Shown: positions 10,553 through 21,083 of the stretch, one piece after another
How positions within the stretch are numbered: the first letter of the stretch is position 1
Layout: every line of letters begins with the position of its first letter
DNA from: Lunularia cruciata
Taxonomy: Eukaryota > Streptophyta > Marchantiopsida > Lunulariales > Lunulariaceae
Assembly: GCA_948567375.1 (NCBI GenBank)
Contig: OX419759.1
Span: forward strand, 62,163,493 to 62,227,492
DNA length: 64,000 nt
Direction of reading: 5' to 3'
Made by a program: the position numbers and the translations under genes
Notes under the pieces: generated by a model
What the model saw: the letters and a program-made list of their open reading frames with translations, nothing else
What the model was told of the DNA's origin: nothing
Databases searched by the model: none

Positions 10553-12094
10553 TATTCCCCCGCCGCTAGTTGGTGACATCCTCGTTGCCAGTGAAGCTTG
10601 GAAGTCTTGGATGACTGTCTGTGCATTCTGGAGGTGAGAAAGAGGTTCCCATGTAGCATCATGAAGGGGATACCCTTTCCAAAGGACCTTGTACTCCGTA
10701 TGTTGGCGACGGCCTCGTTGAATATGGCGACACACAAGGATACGATCAACTTCATATTCCTCATGATCATCAATAGGGACAGGAAGAGGGGGAGGTTGGA
10801 CTCAAGAGGAAAAGGAAGAGAGGTTAGGAACAAGGGGTTTCAAGTTGGAAATATGAAAGATAGGATGGATACGCATGTGACAAGGCAAGGCAAGTCGATA
10901 AGCAACAAGAGAGACAATTTGGGTGATATCAAAGGGTCCTATCCAATTAGGGTCAAGTTTACAAACTTGGGTATCAAGTGGGAGAGGGAGGTTACTAGAG
11001 GATAACATGACTTTATCACCGACTTCAAAGGTGAGATCATGACGATGGTGGTCTACATATTGTTTTTGGTGATTCTGAGCAACAAGGAGGTGAAACTTTG
11101 CTTGTTAGAGAGATTGGAATATAGTGGTCAAGAATGTGGAAGTATGAGGAACTTGAGATGGAGGTGGAGCAAGAAGAGGATCTGGAACAAGCGTATCTTG
11201 GCCAAAATTGAGAAAGAAAGGAGGAAATCCGATGCTTGCCTGTTTGGAATTGTTGTAGGCAAATTCTGCAATTGCAAGACATTTGTCCCAATTGGTATGG
11301 TGGACATTGACAAAGGCGCGCAACATATCCTCCAATGTATGATTTGCACGTTTGGTTTGTCCATCAGTTTGAGGATGATAGGCCGTGGACAAAGCAAGCT
11401 TGGTGCCAAATATCTGGAAGAGTGCTTGCCAAAACTTCCCGGTAAATCAAGGATCACGATCGGAGATGAGTACACGTGGCATCCCATGATGCTTGAAGAC
11501 ATTGTCAAAGTAGATTTGCGCTAAGGTTGGAGCATCCATGGTATCACAGGTTGGTGCCAAGTGGATTTGCTTACTAAGCTTATCCACAAACACCATGATT
11601 GCGGTGTGTCCTTGTTTTGTCTTTGGCAAGGATGTGATGAGATCCAAGCTCACATGCTCCCAGCACGTGGATGGAATGGCAAGTGTTTGAAGGAGTCCAC
11701 TCGGCTTCTGGTTACTGGCCTTGTTACGTTGGCAGCTCTCACACAATCGGACAAATTCTTGAACATCTCGTGTCATGTTGGGCCACCACCATTGACGTTG
11801 GAGGGTACCCAAGGTCTTGTCCACACCCATGTGACCAGTGATGGGTAAATCATGGGCTTCTTGAAGGCACACAAGTTGAAGATCACCTTTAGCTGGAACA
11901 TAGATCCGGTACTCATGGAATAAAAGGTCCTCCTTGATGGAGAAGGTGTTGTACTCCTTATCACATGCTGCAAGACAACCATATACCATTTGGAAGAAGG
12001 GATCTTGGTGTAGAGCTGACTGAAACTTGTTTTGGACCTTGGAGTCAACTGACACCGTTGAAATTGCCATTGTGATGAGAGGAAGAGACTTCAA
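10553..12094 (-). pseudogene. Chromovirus integrase and chromodomain
   Basis: On the minus strand from about 12094 down, the frame encodes the RNase H-integrase connection, the integrase zinc-binding motif (H-x6-H around HDLPITGH, then CESCQ), and a core with Asp in SLDLITSLP and ISDRDP. The third catalytic position reads QTKRAN where QTER(V/A)N is usual, so the Glu is Lys. A TGA replaces an expected Arg codon just after ISDRDP. The C-terminal part has NWIGPFDI and RLALPCHMRIHP, followed by a chromodomain (EYKVLWKGYPLHDATWEPLSHL) at about 10590-10740. The last frame continues into the 3' LTR to 10487. The protein would have integrated cDNA, with targeting by the chromodomain. Confidence 0.9.
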
Positions 12095-13320
12095 ATCAGG
12101 TCATCGTGATAAAGCATCAAGGATGACATGGAACCGACCTGGTTTGTACTTAAGTTTGATGTTATTTAGTTGGAGTTTTTCTTCCTTTCGATGATGTCGA
12201 CTCTTCATGTGTTCCAAGTGTAAGGTCTGCAACAATGGTTTGTGATCAGTTCGCATGATCACTTGTTTCCCCAAGAGGTAATATTTCCATACCTTGGTGG
12301 CGTACACCATTGCAAGTTGTTCTCAATCTCGAGCAAAGTAGTTTTGTTCAGCCATATTGAGTCGGCGAGACACAAAGGCAATGGGATAAAGTCCATCTGG
12401 GAATTCTTGTTGCAGCACGGCTCCAATTGCAAAGTTAGAAGCATCAAAATCAAGCACATAGGGTAGTTGAGGATCATATGGTTGAAGAATGGGTCTTGAA
12501 GACACCATATGCTTTAACTTCTGGAATGCTTCTTCATGTTGGGTGGTCCATTGAAAGCTTGAGTTCTTTCCCAAGAGGTCAGTCAATGGTGTAGCCACAT
12601 GAGCATAATAATGGATGAACCATCGGAAAAGACTGACCAATCCATTGAATGCTCATACTTCTCTAGCATCCTTCGGGGTAGGCCAATTAGTAATGGCTTT
12701 GATCTCCTCTTCCTCCATCTTGATCCCCTCTGATGAGATCTTATGACCCAAGAAGGTAACCTCCTTCTGCCAGAAGGTGCACTTTGACCTCTGCAGTAAA
12801 ATTTCCATTGTCCTAGTAGTCTTAGGACTTCTTGCACATGGTTCACATGTTTTGCCTCTGTCTTACTATAAATTAAGATATCATTCAAGAACACCACCAT
12901 AGACCGATTCAATAGTCCATCCAACACCTGATGCATCTGATCTATGAAGACTATTGGAGCATTACTGAGTCCAAAAGGTAGAACTCGCCACTCAAAATGC
13001 CCATACCTTGTATGAAAGGCAGTCTTTTGCATATCCTCGCTATCAATAGGAATTTGCCAATAGCCGCTGCAAAGATCCAACTTGTAAAAGTATTGTGCTC
13101 CACTTAGTTGATCAAGCAAGTCATTGATCCGAGGCAAAAGATATGCATTCTTCACGGTTTGCTTATCACCGTAATCAATACAAAAACAAAGTCCTCCATC
13201 CTTCTTTGGAACAAATAGTACCAATGCTCCCCAAGGAGAGGTACTATGTCGTATGAAGTCCTTCTCCAACAACTCTGTAAGTGTTGTTCACAACTCTTCC
13301 AAATCCTTTGGTCAGAGCCA
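12095..13320 (-). pseudogene. Chromovirus reverse transcriptase and RNase H
   Basis: Minus-strand segments encode RT fingers and palm (LLEKDFIRHSTSPWGALV, IDYGDKQTVKN, YFYKLDLCSGYWQI, LPFGLSNAP). The catalytic box reads FLNDILIYSKT where FLDDILIYSKT is expected, so the first Asp of the pair is Asn. A one-base loss near 12795 shifts the frame after KFYC; the RT thumb (LGHKISSEG) continues in the next frame. RNase H follows (LDFDASNFAIGAVLQQ, AEQNYFARD, TDHKPLLQTL, DALSR), broken by a TGA near 12320. Lineage markers agree with the other chromovirus fragments here. Confidence 0.92.
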
Positions 13321-14160
13321 ATAGATTGGTCTACTCATTGGAGTATTCCTTGGCAATAACTGGATCTTGAAGAGCATACCCTGATCGGAGGGTAATTCCT
13401 TTGGAAGATCATCCGGAAACACATTTGCAAACTCCTTAACTATCCGATCAACCATTGCTTGATGAGGCTCTTGGTCCTCCACAGATTGTTCTTTTGCAAT
13501 TGGCTTGATCCACACTGCAAATATAGACTTATCTTCCTCCAAAGCTTGCTCTATGGCTGCTTTGCTAACAAACTTCCCTTCTATAGACTCATCTCTCTTC
13601 CAAGCTTGCTCCATGGTTTCCTTCTTGGCAAACTTCCCATCTTGGGACTCCACTCTCTTCAAGGTTCACTCTATGGCTACCTTCTTGACAAACTTCATAT
13701 CTTGGGACTGACTATGCTTAGGTGTCTTACTCAAAGATGCTAGACAACCTAATTGGAAATTCCTACCTTGGTGTTGTACTTGAATTTGGCATTAGGTCCA
13801 ATCAAATTGAACCTTATGACGTTCAAGCCAAGGTAGACCTAAAATGATATCATAGTGTAGAGGTGCCACTACAAACCTCATACACTCCAAATACTCCTTC
13901 CCAATCTTGAAGGTAAGAGGATGCGAGGTGCAGAATGCAAAACCCTTTCTACCATCCGCCATCATCAAACTACTTCCAATCACTGGCTTGATAGGAATAC
14001 CCAATTCCTTTGCTACCTGCATAGACATGCAATTCTTTGAACTTCCAGAATCAACTAAAATCCTACAACCCTGATTAGATATCATACCTTGCAAGTGAAG
14101 CAAACTTTCATAGGTTGAGCCTTCAATCCCATTGGAACTAATCAAGCTCCCAGTAAGTGG
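13312..14160 (-). pseudogene. Chromovirus aspartic protease and repeat-rich linker
   Basis: The minus-strand ORF at 13792-14145 is a retropepsin-like domain: active site ILVDSGSSKNCMS, then a Gly-rich flap and the DIILGLPWL motif near its end. It would mature the polyprotein. Between it and the RT lies a linker (13312-13715) with three tandem 20-residue repeats of the type ES(Q/I)-GKF-KK--(M/I)EQA--, encoded by three 60-bp units, followed by DRIVKEFANVFPDDLPKELP, the usual entry into the RT. Confidence 0.88.
13526..13705. repeat. Three 60-bp tandem units in the protease-RT linker
   Basis: Units are 13526-13585, 13586-13645 and 13646-13705, each starting GACT and carrying CAAACTTC near its end. 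They keep a multiple-of-three length, so the coding frame was preserved when they multiplied. Confidence 0.85.
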
Positions 14161-15077
14161 CTCAAAATCTCCTACTGGGATTCCTCATTTCTCTGATCAT
14201 TTCGCTCCACAACTTCCACTTGGGCAACTTGTCAAGGTCATCCATTCTTGAGTGGACATTCAGCAATGCGATGCCCCAATTGGCGACAATAAAAAAAACC
14301 ACCATTTTGTTATAGTTTCTCTCTATCTGCTGCACCAAGTGGTCTTCATTGAATGGCATCAATCTCCATTGGTGTTGGCTCTTCCACTTGTGTGTAGTGT
14401 ATTGGTAGGCTCTGTGGAGGTCGAGGTCGAGACCAAGTTGTTGTCACCAAGGAATCAAAATGTTTGGCCAACCGCATGGCTTCCTCCAAGTGTTGTGGCT
14501 CTTGCATGGTTACCTCTAATTTGGTTCTCGCCTTCAAGCCCCTCACAAATCAATCCAGAGCTTCACCTTCCAATATATTTGGAATTTGCATGATGGTGTT
14601 TTGGAATTTTGTGATGTAACTTCTTATAGAGCCAATCTGTTTCAACTCTGCCAACTTATCTCTTGTAGCTCATGTGACATTTATAGCTTGGAACCGACTA
14701 ATTATTGTGCTCTTGAATTCTGCACATGTCAAAATTGGTGCAACAATTTGTCGTTTTGCTTGCTCCACTTGGACTCTCCACCATAGCTTTGCTACTCCAT
14801 CCAATTGGCTAGAAGCCAAGAGAATTTGTTTTTGCTCGTTTTGTAGATTGGTAGCTTCAAAATAATGTTCGCAATCAAACACAAAATTCTCCACTGCACC
14901 CGGAAGATTCTTGCCTTCAAATACCTCGGGTTTAGGGAATCTGATCCAATCTTCTCCTTCTCAAATTTGTACTCTCTCCACATGCTCTTGTCGTTGAAGA
15001 TCTCGTTCATCCACCAATCAAGTAAGGTGCTCAATTTGTTGCTGCATAGCAAGGATAACATTGGGTATTGCCGCCAT
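14161..15077 (-). pseudogene. Chromovirus gag
   Basis: The likely gag start is the ATG ending at 15077 on the minus strand (MAAIPNVI), about 240 bases inside the 5' LTR. The capsid region contains ENFVFDCEHYFEATN, DGVAKLWWR and FKSTIISRFQ, the usual retrotransposon gag layout. C-terminally there is VRGLKARTKLEV and one zinc knuckle reading FFYCRQLGHRIAEC, whose first Cys has become Phe. Stops (TGA, TAG) and shifts break it into at least four pieces. Gag would form the particle and package RNA. Confidence 0.85.
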
Positions 15078-15306
15078 GGTTGCTACTCTATCACACCACT
15101 CCCAATCTATCTAATTTATTAACACATAGAAGCAGCACGTCCACCAAGGGTTCCTCAGATATGGTGATCATATGCATAAAATCTTGTCCAAAGTGGGAGG
15201 TGATGAATTGTGTGAAACGATGCTTGGGTAGTACTTGGACACAAAAATCCCAATGGTTTGGTGGAAGTGGATTTGATGGTCCATAAATTCTATCCATTCC
15301 ATTCCT

Positions 15307-15318
15307 GCTCTGATACCA
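15307..15318 (-). other. Primer-binding site (initiator tRNA-Met)
   Basis: On the minus strand the sequence TGGTATCAGAGC lies one base inside the 5' LTR, complementary to the 3' end of initiator tRNA-Met, the common primer of plant chromoviruses. Confidence 0.93.
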
Positions 15319-15421
15319 ATGTAAAAGATCGAATCCAAGGAGAGAAATAGGAGAATGGAAACTCACATTGGGACACTTGAATGAGGGAAAACTCCAAATG
15401 TCTAGCATGAGCTTTGGCTTT

Positions 15422-15433
15422 GGTATTTATAGG
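15422..15433 (-). promoter_or_regulatory. TATA box of the 5' LTR
   Basis: CCTATAAATACC on the minus strand, kept as CTTATAAATACC in the other LTR; it is preceded by the heat-shock-element cluster. Confidence 0.65.
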
Positions 15434-15561
15434 TAGTATACAAGGCCTTTGAGAAGCTTCCTCAAGCCGCTTTCTTAGAGTGCAAGCCAAGTTAACTAGG
15501 AAGTTTCTCAAGAAGTTTCTTTCTAGAAGTCGCCTACTTGGCATGCAAGCTAAGCTAGTTG

Positions 15562-15579
15562 GAAGCTTCTAGAAGCTTC
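15562..15579. promoter_or_regulatory. Perfect four-unit heat-shock element
   Basis: GAAGCTTCTAGAAGCTTC contains four alternating GAA/TTC units at exact two-base spacing. A further TTCTAGAA pair follows at 15581-15588. It sits about 130 bp upstream of the LTR TATA box in the direction of transcription. Confidence 0.6.
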
Positions 15580-15733
15580 CTTCTAGAAGCTACTTACTTG
15601 AGTTGCAAGCTAAGCTAGCTTGGAAGCTTCCCAAGAAGCTTCCTAGATACTTTCGGAATATTCTAGGCTAATTTGTCTTATGTGTTATTTCGTAAGCCCG
15701 ACTAACTTCGTCGCTAAACTCCGTATTATTATA

Positions 15734-16860
15734 GAAAGCTTAATATAGTTCACGAATCTTGATATCCATTTCATGCTGAGAAATATCTTGTGACCTATGT
15801 TGACCTGTTCAGAGTACCTATGACAGAGATAAGCTTGAAAGCACAAGGATTCTAGCTCAACAGAAAATATGCTGAGTTCAAATAGTCGGATCCACCAAAA
15901 TTTTTCATAAATAATTCTCTAAAAAATTTCCCACAACATGGTAACCTTCCCAAGAAGTCTCTGCACTTCTTCTGCCACTAATTTATTTTGATACGGTAAT
16001 TCTAAACATCCGTAGTATGGCATCTGATGTTTATAAATGAATGCAATTTGCATTACATGTCCCTCACAACTATGTATGGGATGTTCATTTATTAGCACTT
16101 CATATCGTTACTGAGTTCACTAAAAATATTTCCGGAGATGGTCAGATACCCTGTAGACATCCGAAAAAACTATTTCTCAAAACCCCCTAATGAAAGGTGC
16201 GAGGATTTATGAAAGTTCTGTGGTTAGATGACAGACTGGACTGTTTCGTATGAGTTAAGTATCTCTTAGGTAGCCTATATACTATGTTCCGGTGGTGCAG
16301 GAGAGTGAGAGTAATACCAATAGGTATGTTTTAGCAATTCTAAATATTAGTCGCGTGGAACGTTATCATATGGTTTTGCTCTGCATTAAAAAAAAGTTTA
16401 CAGAAACACTTCCGCACACCATCTGATTCCACCACATATACCCGTACGCGTGAAACTTAATTAGAATGATATAGAATGTTGTATTTGAATCCAGAATGTT
16501 AACCCATATAGCAAGTTACAGTTGCATGTGAATTATCAGAACTGTTGTTCTTGACCTGGTCACCAATTTCATCCTCCAAATTCGTTAAGCGATGTTCTAG
16601 ACCAGCCAATAGGAGCAAGAGTAGATTCACTTCCACTTTCGTTTTTCTCCCTGTGTTCCTTCGGGCCTGTTCCGGACTTGCTCTCTTGGGACCTGTCCGA
16701 AAGTGGAAGTGCACGAGTCCCAAGCCTTGCTCGCTTGGGACTATAGGGACTTTTTTTCCTTTGGCACTTCTTTGTGCCTTGTTTTCCTTCACCCTTTCCT
16801 TCGGGTTTTTTCTTTTTTCTTCCCTTTCCCTTCCGTTGTAAAGCCCATCTAAAATGTAGC
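15734..16860. other. Non-coding stretch
   Basis: No recognisable gene. 16545-16850 is strongly pyrimidine-biased on the plus strand and so leaves overlapping frames open on both strands (for example 16499-16792 minus, 97 codons); none shows a domain. Confidence 0.5.
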
Positions 16861-16952
16861 ATGGGACTTAGCCCCATGTTACTTTTTGGTCTCTCCCTTG
16901 TAAGGCTTGATGGGGTCTTCCCATCCTTCGCTTTTCCTACGCGGTCGCCTTT
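16861..16952 (+). mobile_element. SINE-like retroposon, 5'-truncated copy
   Basis: Close to the family consensus, from ATGGGACTTAGCCCCATG through CTTGATGGGGTCTTCCCATC to TACGCGGTCGCCTTT. No clear target duplication. Confidence 0.7.
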
Positions 16953-17618
16953 CATTTGTCGCCTTCTTCCGTCTAAGATGCAGACGCATGAAAAGCACTT
17001 GCATAAATCTAAACGAGGGGACTACCAGCCACGACAAAATTGTACAGATCATTGGTAGGTGCTACCTGTACCAGAAAGTACGATGGGTGCCGAATCTTTC
17101 ATCCTATATTCCAAGAGAGAGGAGTGACCGTAGTAGCTTCACACTTGAGTCACTTGTTTCCACCGTATGAGACTCGTGGTAATAAAATCAGTACGGTGCG
17201 AAGCTCAAGTGACCAAGGGGGAAGGCATTGCCTGCTTCAGTTACTACAGTAATATACTTGGGCAATATATTCGACTTCATACAGCACTCGATTCCATGCT
17301 AGCACCTACTCTGGCATAATTAAAACATGGGCTGATTCTCAAGACTCTTTCTCGGGTACTCGAGTGCTTCAACAATGAAGCTCAATCCTCTATTGTACAA
17401 TGCGTTCAGAGTACCTTTGCCAAGAGTAAGTGGACTGGTATTTGAAAATCAAACTCAAAGATTTGCCAAAAGTCTAGACTAAAAGTGAGTGTGAACTATG
17501 GGAACCCAAGATACTAGGATGCATTAACTTTAATTATAGAGCCTCGGATGTTAATTCACGGATGTTAATTCAGTAAAAGATCACCATACGAACAACCTGG
17601 AACTCCTTTCAATTCAAT
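16953..17618. other. Non-coding stretch
   Basis: I see no coding region or repeat here beyond chance short frames. Confidence 0.45.
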
Positions 17619-18736
17619 GGAAGGGTTGGCTTGCTATCTATGGAGGAGATTGTACCTATAGTGTTTTTGGGTAGTTGTGTTATCTCGGCATCTCTATTTT
17701 CCTCTATTTTGTGGTTGTTGATATGCCGGTTTTGGAGATTTATGTAATAGAGGTGGAGTGGATCATTTTCTCTCCATATGTTATTATGGCAGATGAGAGA
17801 TAGTCTATCTCCGCGGGCACGAGAGGACTTTCCATCTTTTGCTTCACTTTCATCAAATTGGATTAAAGGTTTATAATCTTTCTTGATGGAGTGACAATGT
17901 GAGCATACACTACATTCTCTCTTAGTTGACTTGTCAATTCCTCATAATACTAGAATGCATCTTTGCTCTTGCTCCGACAAGGGTGCAAGCTCTTGGATCC
18001 TAGCTTGACCGTGCATTAGAGCATTCCGACTTGCACCAACTACTTTCTCTACATCAATGAGGTTTTGCCTAGGTTTGGTTCACCCATCTGCATCTTCATT
18101 ACTCATTTGTGAGTGTGGTTCTACACTAGATGCAGGAATGGTCCATATGACATGGTGTCCTTTTGGAGGACAAAGGATAGCTACCCATGATGCTATTAGG
18201 GACATAGTGTTTGCTATGGCACAAGAGAGTGGATACTTGGCTTGGAAGGAGCGTTCGTATGCTTTGCAGATGACACGTGTCAGGGCAGACTTATACTTGG
18301 TCCAAGATGATCAGGTGATAGTAGCAATTGTTGTGGTTACAGACCCTACGCAAGATACAATTTTGGAGGGAGTGATTACCCATCTCCCTGGATGGGCGGC
18401 AAGTGCAGCAATAGGTTGCAAGGTCTCCAAGTATAGGGGCATGCAACAAGGTCACCTCTTTGTTCCTCTAGCCTTAAAGTTATATGGAGCGATGGACACG
18501 ATATTGGACACACTTGTCAAGGAGTGCACAAGAGATTATCATGTTAGGTGCCAGTGTTGTGGGGTTTTTTTGGTCTCGAGAGTGCACCAAGCACCTGGCT
18601 GCTCGTGCTTAGATTGCTCTTGTTGTCAATGACTTGAGACTTCTTGTAGTCCGACACTCTCTCTCTTACTTCAGTATGGTTGCCAATCTCATCCTTGATA
18701 GGGCAGGTGGTTCTAACCGCTCCCAGGGGTAGGCTT
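17619..18736 (+). pseudogene. Non-LTR retroelement C-terminal region, copy 1
   Basis: Begins with a reverse-transcriptase C-terminal block (GLLSMEEIVPIVFLGS), broken by stops. From 18057 a 191-codon frame encodes a zinc-type motif C-E-C-G...V-H-M-T-W-C, then GGQRIATHDAIRDI, RADLYLV and VVVTDPT. The order Cys/His motif, R-x-D, then (D)VxVTDP resembles the restriction-endonuclease-like domain at the end of some non-LTR retroelements. At the two acidic positions this copy has RAD (Asp kept) and AIVVVTDP (Asp replaced by Ile-Val). A shift near 18560 continues as ECTKHLAAR to about 18736. Copy 2 is at 27340-28570. Assignment to a named clade is not possible from sequence alone. Confidence 0.65.
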
Positions 18737-19683
18737 CTCATGGGGTTTGTATGTTGAATCTTGCAGATTAATGCTGATCTTCATAGAATTGTTGTGTTCA
18801 ATTGTGTTTGGCCTCGTGGCTCTACTCCTATATAGTCTCTTTTCCTGTTCTCTTTTATGCTTGGGTTTGTGGTTTTGAATTGGATGGATTCCTAAGATGG
18901 GTACTAATGAGACTTATGGAATAGTCACAAGTGAACTAACCGTGATCAAACCCGGGCGTCCAGATCATTGAAATGTATCAATCACATAGATTGGACCAGA
19001 GCTCCTAAAATGGAGTCCTTCTCCTTGACAACATTCATAATTCAGAGTGCACACATCTGTTCACAAATCATCATCTTAACCAGTCATGCAGTTATAAGTT
19101 GGATGAAGGCAAACAACTCTTTTGTATGCAATGATCATGCCTAACTCATCAGCTGTTCAATCAACTTCTTCCAACAAATCTTTCCATCCTTGTCCAATCA
19201 TAGATAACCAACCTTCTCAACCTCTTCTCTTCTATGCCCTGTCACAATCAAGACAAGATCACTCTAGAAAATTTGTTGGTCTTCTCTGCTGGCACAACCA
19301 AGCATTTCTCTCTTCCTTTTGCCCAGACTTTCCCCTCGAAGGTTCCCCTGTCTGGATCTCACTTTCTCACTCGATGCATCATCTCTCTTCCTTCCCTCTG
19401 CTCATACAAGCAATATCTCTCACCTTGGAAGTTCTCTGCCATAACCCTTCAGCCTGTCAGGAAAACAAGGAACAACAGCCTGTTCATTCTAGAGCTCTTG
19501 TATCTACTACTTTGACCACTTGACTTCCCAGCTACATCTTGTAGGCTTGAGAGCCAAGGTGTCAAAGTGCAGGGCATGATCCCCTTTAGGTATCCCCTCC
19601 CACCTTGAGCTTCCAAAGGGATGTATCATATCTACAAATGGACTACATGTTCTTGGAGTGCGAGTAGGATTTGTTGTATGAAT
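18737..19683. other. Non-coding stretch with an unrecognised ORF
   Basis: A plus-strand frame at 19122-19523 (133 codons) has no motif I recognise. A GATCAAACCC box-B-like word at about 18948 follows GGAATAGTCAC, a pairing also seen at 25978-26055. Confidence 0.4.
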
Positions 19684-19758
19684 AAACATCACTGTCAACA
19701 TCACACACTATAGAAACACAACTCACAAATAAGTCATACATAGATTCTAAAGTGCCAT
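19684..19758. repeat. 75-bp direct repeat, left copy
   Basis: AACATCAC...CACACTATAGAAACACAACTCA...CTAAAGTGCCAT is repeated at 20211-20286 with about ten differences. The two copies flank the 438-bp dispersed repeat. Confidence 0.75.
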
Positions 19759-20196
19759 AATAATCAGTTTGTTTACACAACTTGAATCACACTCAATCAG
19801 ATTAGTACTTGATTTGTCACTCAGTAATCTATCAACAATTGGAAATTGATTCTAGTTAAGCTATATCCACTCTAGCTAAGAGAATGCAGGTGATGCTTAT
19901 TGGCCTTTGTCCACCATAGCCAAGAACTCAAAGACTCAACATCATAGAATTGAGCTTTTTGGAGTTGCATTTTGAAGGTATACCCCCTTGGTCTCCAACC
20001 CTAATGGTCTGACTAAAGGCACATCTGACGGTGCAAACTGTGCAAATGACGATAGGCCCCACCATGTAGTCAATACCTTGAACATAAAATCTTACTATCA
20101 ACAAGTAATCTATGAGTAATTGCCAAATACTTAACTACCAACACTATTACTCCAGAGTCCGAGCCATCTAGGTGTGATGCTGCAAATGACATGACA
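19759..20196. repeat. 438-bp dispersed repeat, copy 1
   Basis: Matches 26902-27339 over its whole length, and both copies are exactly 438 bp between the homology breakpoints. Ends are (TG)TAATCAGTTTGTTTACAC and CATGACA, so copy 2 has TG...CA termini, like an LTR. I find no primer site, polypurine tract or short target duplication next to either copy. Confidence 0.7.
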
Positions 20197-20210
20197 GAGA
20201 TTGTGCATAT

Positions 20211-20286
20211 ATACATTGCTATCAACATCACACACTATAGGAGCACAGCTCACACATAAGTCTTACATGGACTCTAAAGTGCCACA
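20211..20286. repeat. 75-bp direct repeat, right copy
   Basis: Second copy of the block at 19684-19758 (ATCACACACTATAGGAGCACAGCTCACA). It begins about 14 bases after the 438-bp repeat ends. Confidence 0.75.
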
Positions 20287-20455
20287 ATCACCCTCTAACT
20301 GGTGGTAAGGTCCCTCTAACTCCATATAGCCATCTACTCCAAGTATACAATATACACTATGGTGGGCAAAAGATTAGGAGGTAGGGTGCTATTGAGCCCT
20401 ATCGTTAGTCATTTATCTACAATCTATACCATATAAAGGATGAACTAGCTATAGG

Positions 20456-21083
20456 TCAAGTACATCTAAGACATAACCATTGTCCTTGAGGAACCACTGT
20501 GAGGGGAGGAGTCATACATGCCATATGCCATCCTCTTGAACAACTATCACACACTAACATAGTAGCAGTTCCACTAGAAGAGCCACATAACATACACCAC
20601 AAGCCTACACGTACAAGTGCCAAGCTTGGGTCCATAGTACCATCAATGTTTGAGAGGTGACATGGTGCATAATTACACACATGATCCTTCCAAACAACAC
20701 TATCATGTCCTTCCAACACAATGCTTCCAAATGGCAAAACCTCACGCACTCTCAAGATAGTGCGGCCTATAGAAACATCAAGTATCATTGGTGTTGTCTA
20801 CTAGTAGATATACATAATCACCTAGATGAAATTGACAGATCAAGGGTCTATAACCTTCTCCTCAAATGGTAGCATAGCATAAGGTATCCCTATGCTGAGC
20901 AATCACTAAATTCTCAAAGGCTATTGACATCACTCTTTGAAAGATCTCTCCCATTGAGAATATGTGCTCATCCATACATCTAGATCATCCAAGTCCAAAA
21001 CTACAATAACATCTCAACAACTCGTTAGAGGTAAATTTGGATCTTGTCCATAGAGTAGAAAGTAAGGAGAGAAGGATGCTAAG
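20456..21083 (-). pseudogene. Gypsy integrase C-terminus fused to a PHD finger
   Basis: Minus-strand translation from 21060 down gives an integrase C-terminal region (SPYFLLYGQDPNLP, then FHLGDYVYL). A frameshift near 20788 enters a 110-codon frame (ILRVREVLPFG, NYAPCHLSNIDGT) that ends in a PHD finger. The finger has C-M-L-C, then CDSCSRGWHMAC, PPL, and QGQWLCLRC, giving the C4HC3 ligands in order. PHD fingers bind histone H3 tails, so here it may have replaced a chromodomain as the targeting module. The upstream end is cut by the chromovirus insertion at 21084; a degenerate gag on the same strand at 23900-25400 may be the same element. Confidence 0.75.

Larger units (their letters stand above)
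10153..15733 (-). mobile_element. Structurally complete Ty3/gypsy chromovirus
   Basis: A 5.6-kb minus-strand element. Its 3' LTR is at 10153-10552 and its 5' LTR at 15320-15733, diverged by several percent with indels. The 5-bp target duplication GAAAG is exact at 10148-10152 and 15734-15738. The primer-binding site matches initiator tRNA-Met, and a GGGGGAATA polypurine stretch abuts the 3' LTR. Gene order on the minus strand is gag, protease, reverse transcriptase, RNase H, integrase, chromodomain, as in chromoviruses. Numerous stops and frameshifts plus lost catalytic residues make it immobile. It inserted about 60 bp from the plastid atpB relic. Confidence 0.95.
15320..15733 (-). repeat. 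5' LTR of the complete chromovirus
   Basis: Plus-strand boundaries are TGTAAAAGATCG and GTATTATTATA (CA changed to TA). In element orientation U3 lies at the high-coordinate side, with a dense run of GAAGCTTC/TTCTAGAA words from 15655 to 15445, then TATA at 15422-15433, then R-U5. The 15738 side carries the GAAAG target duplication. Confidence 0.95.
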
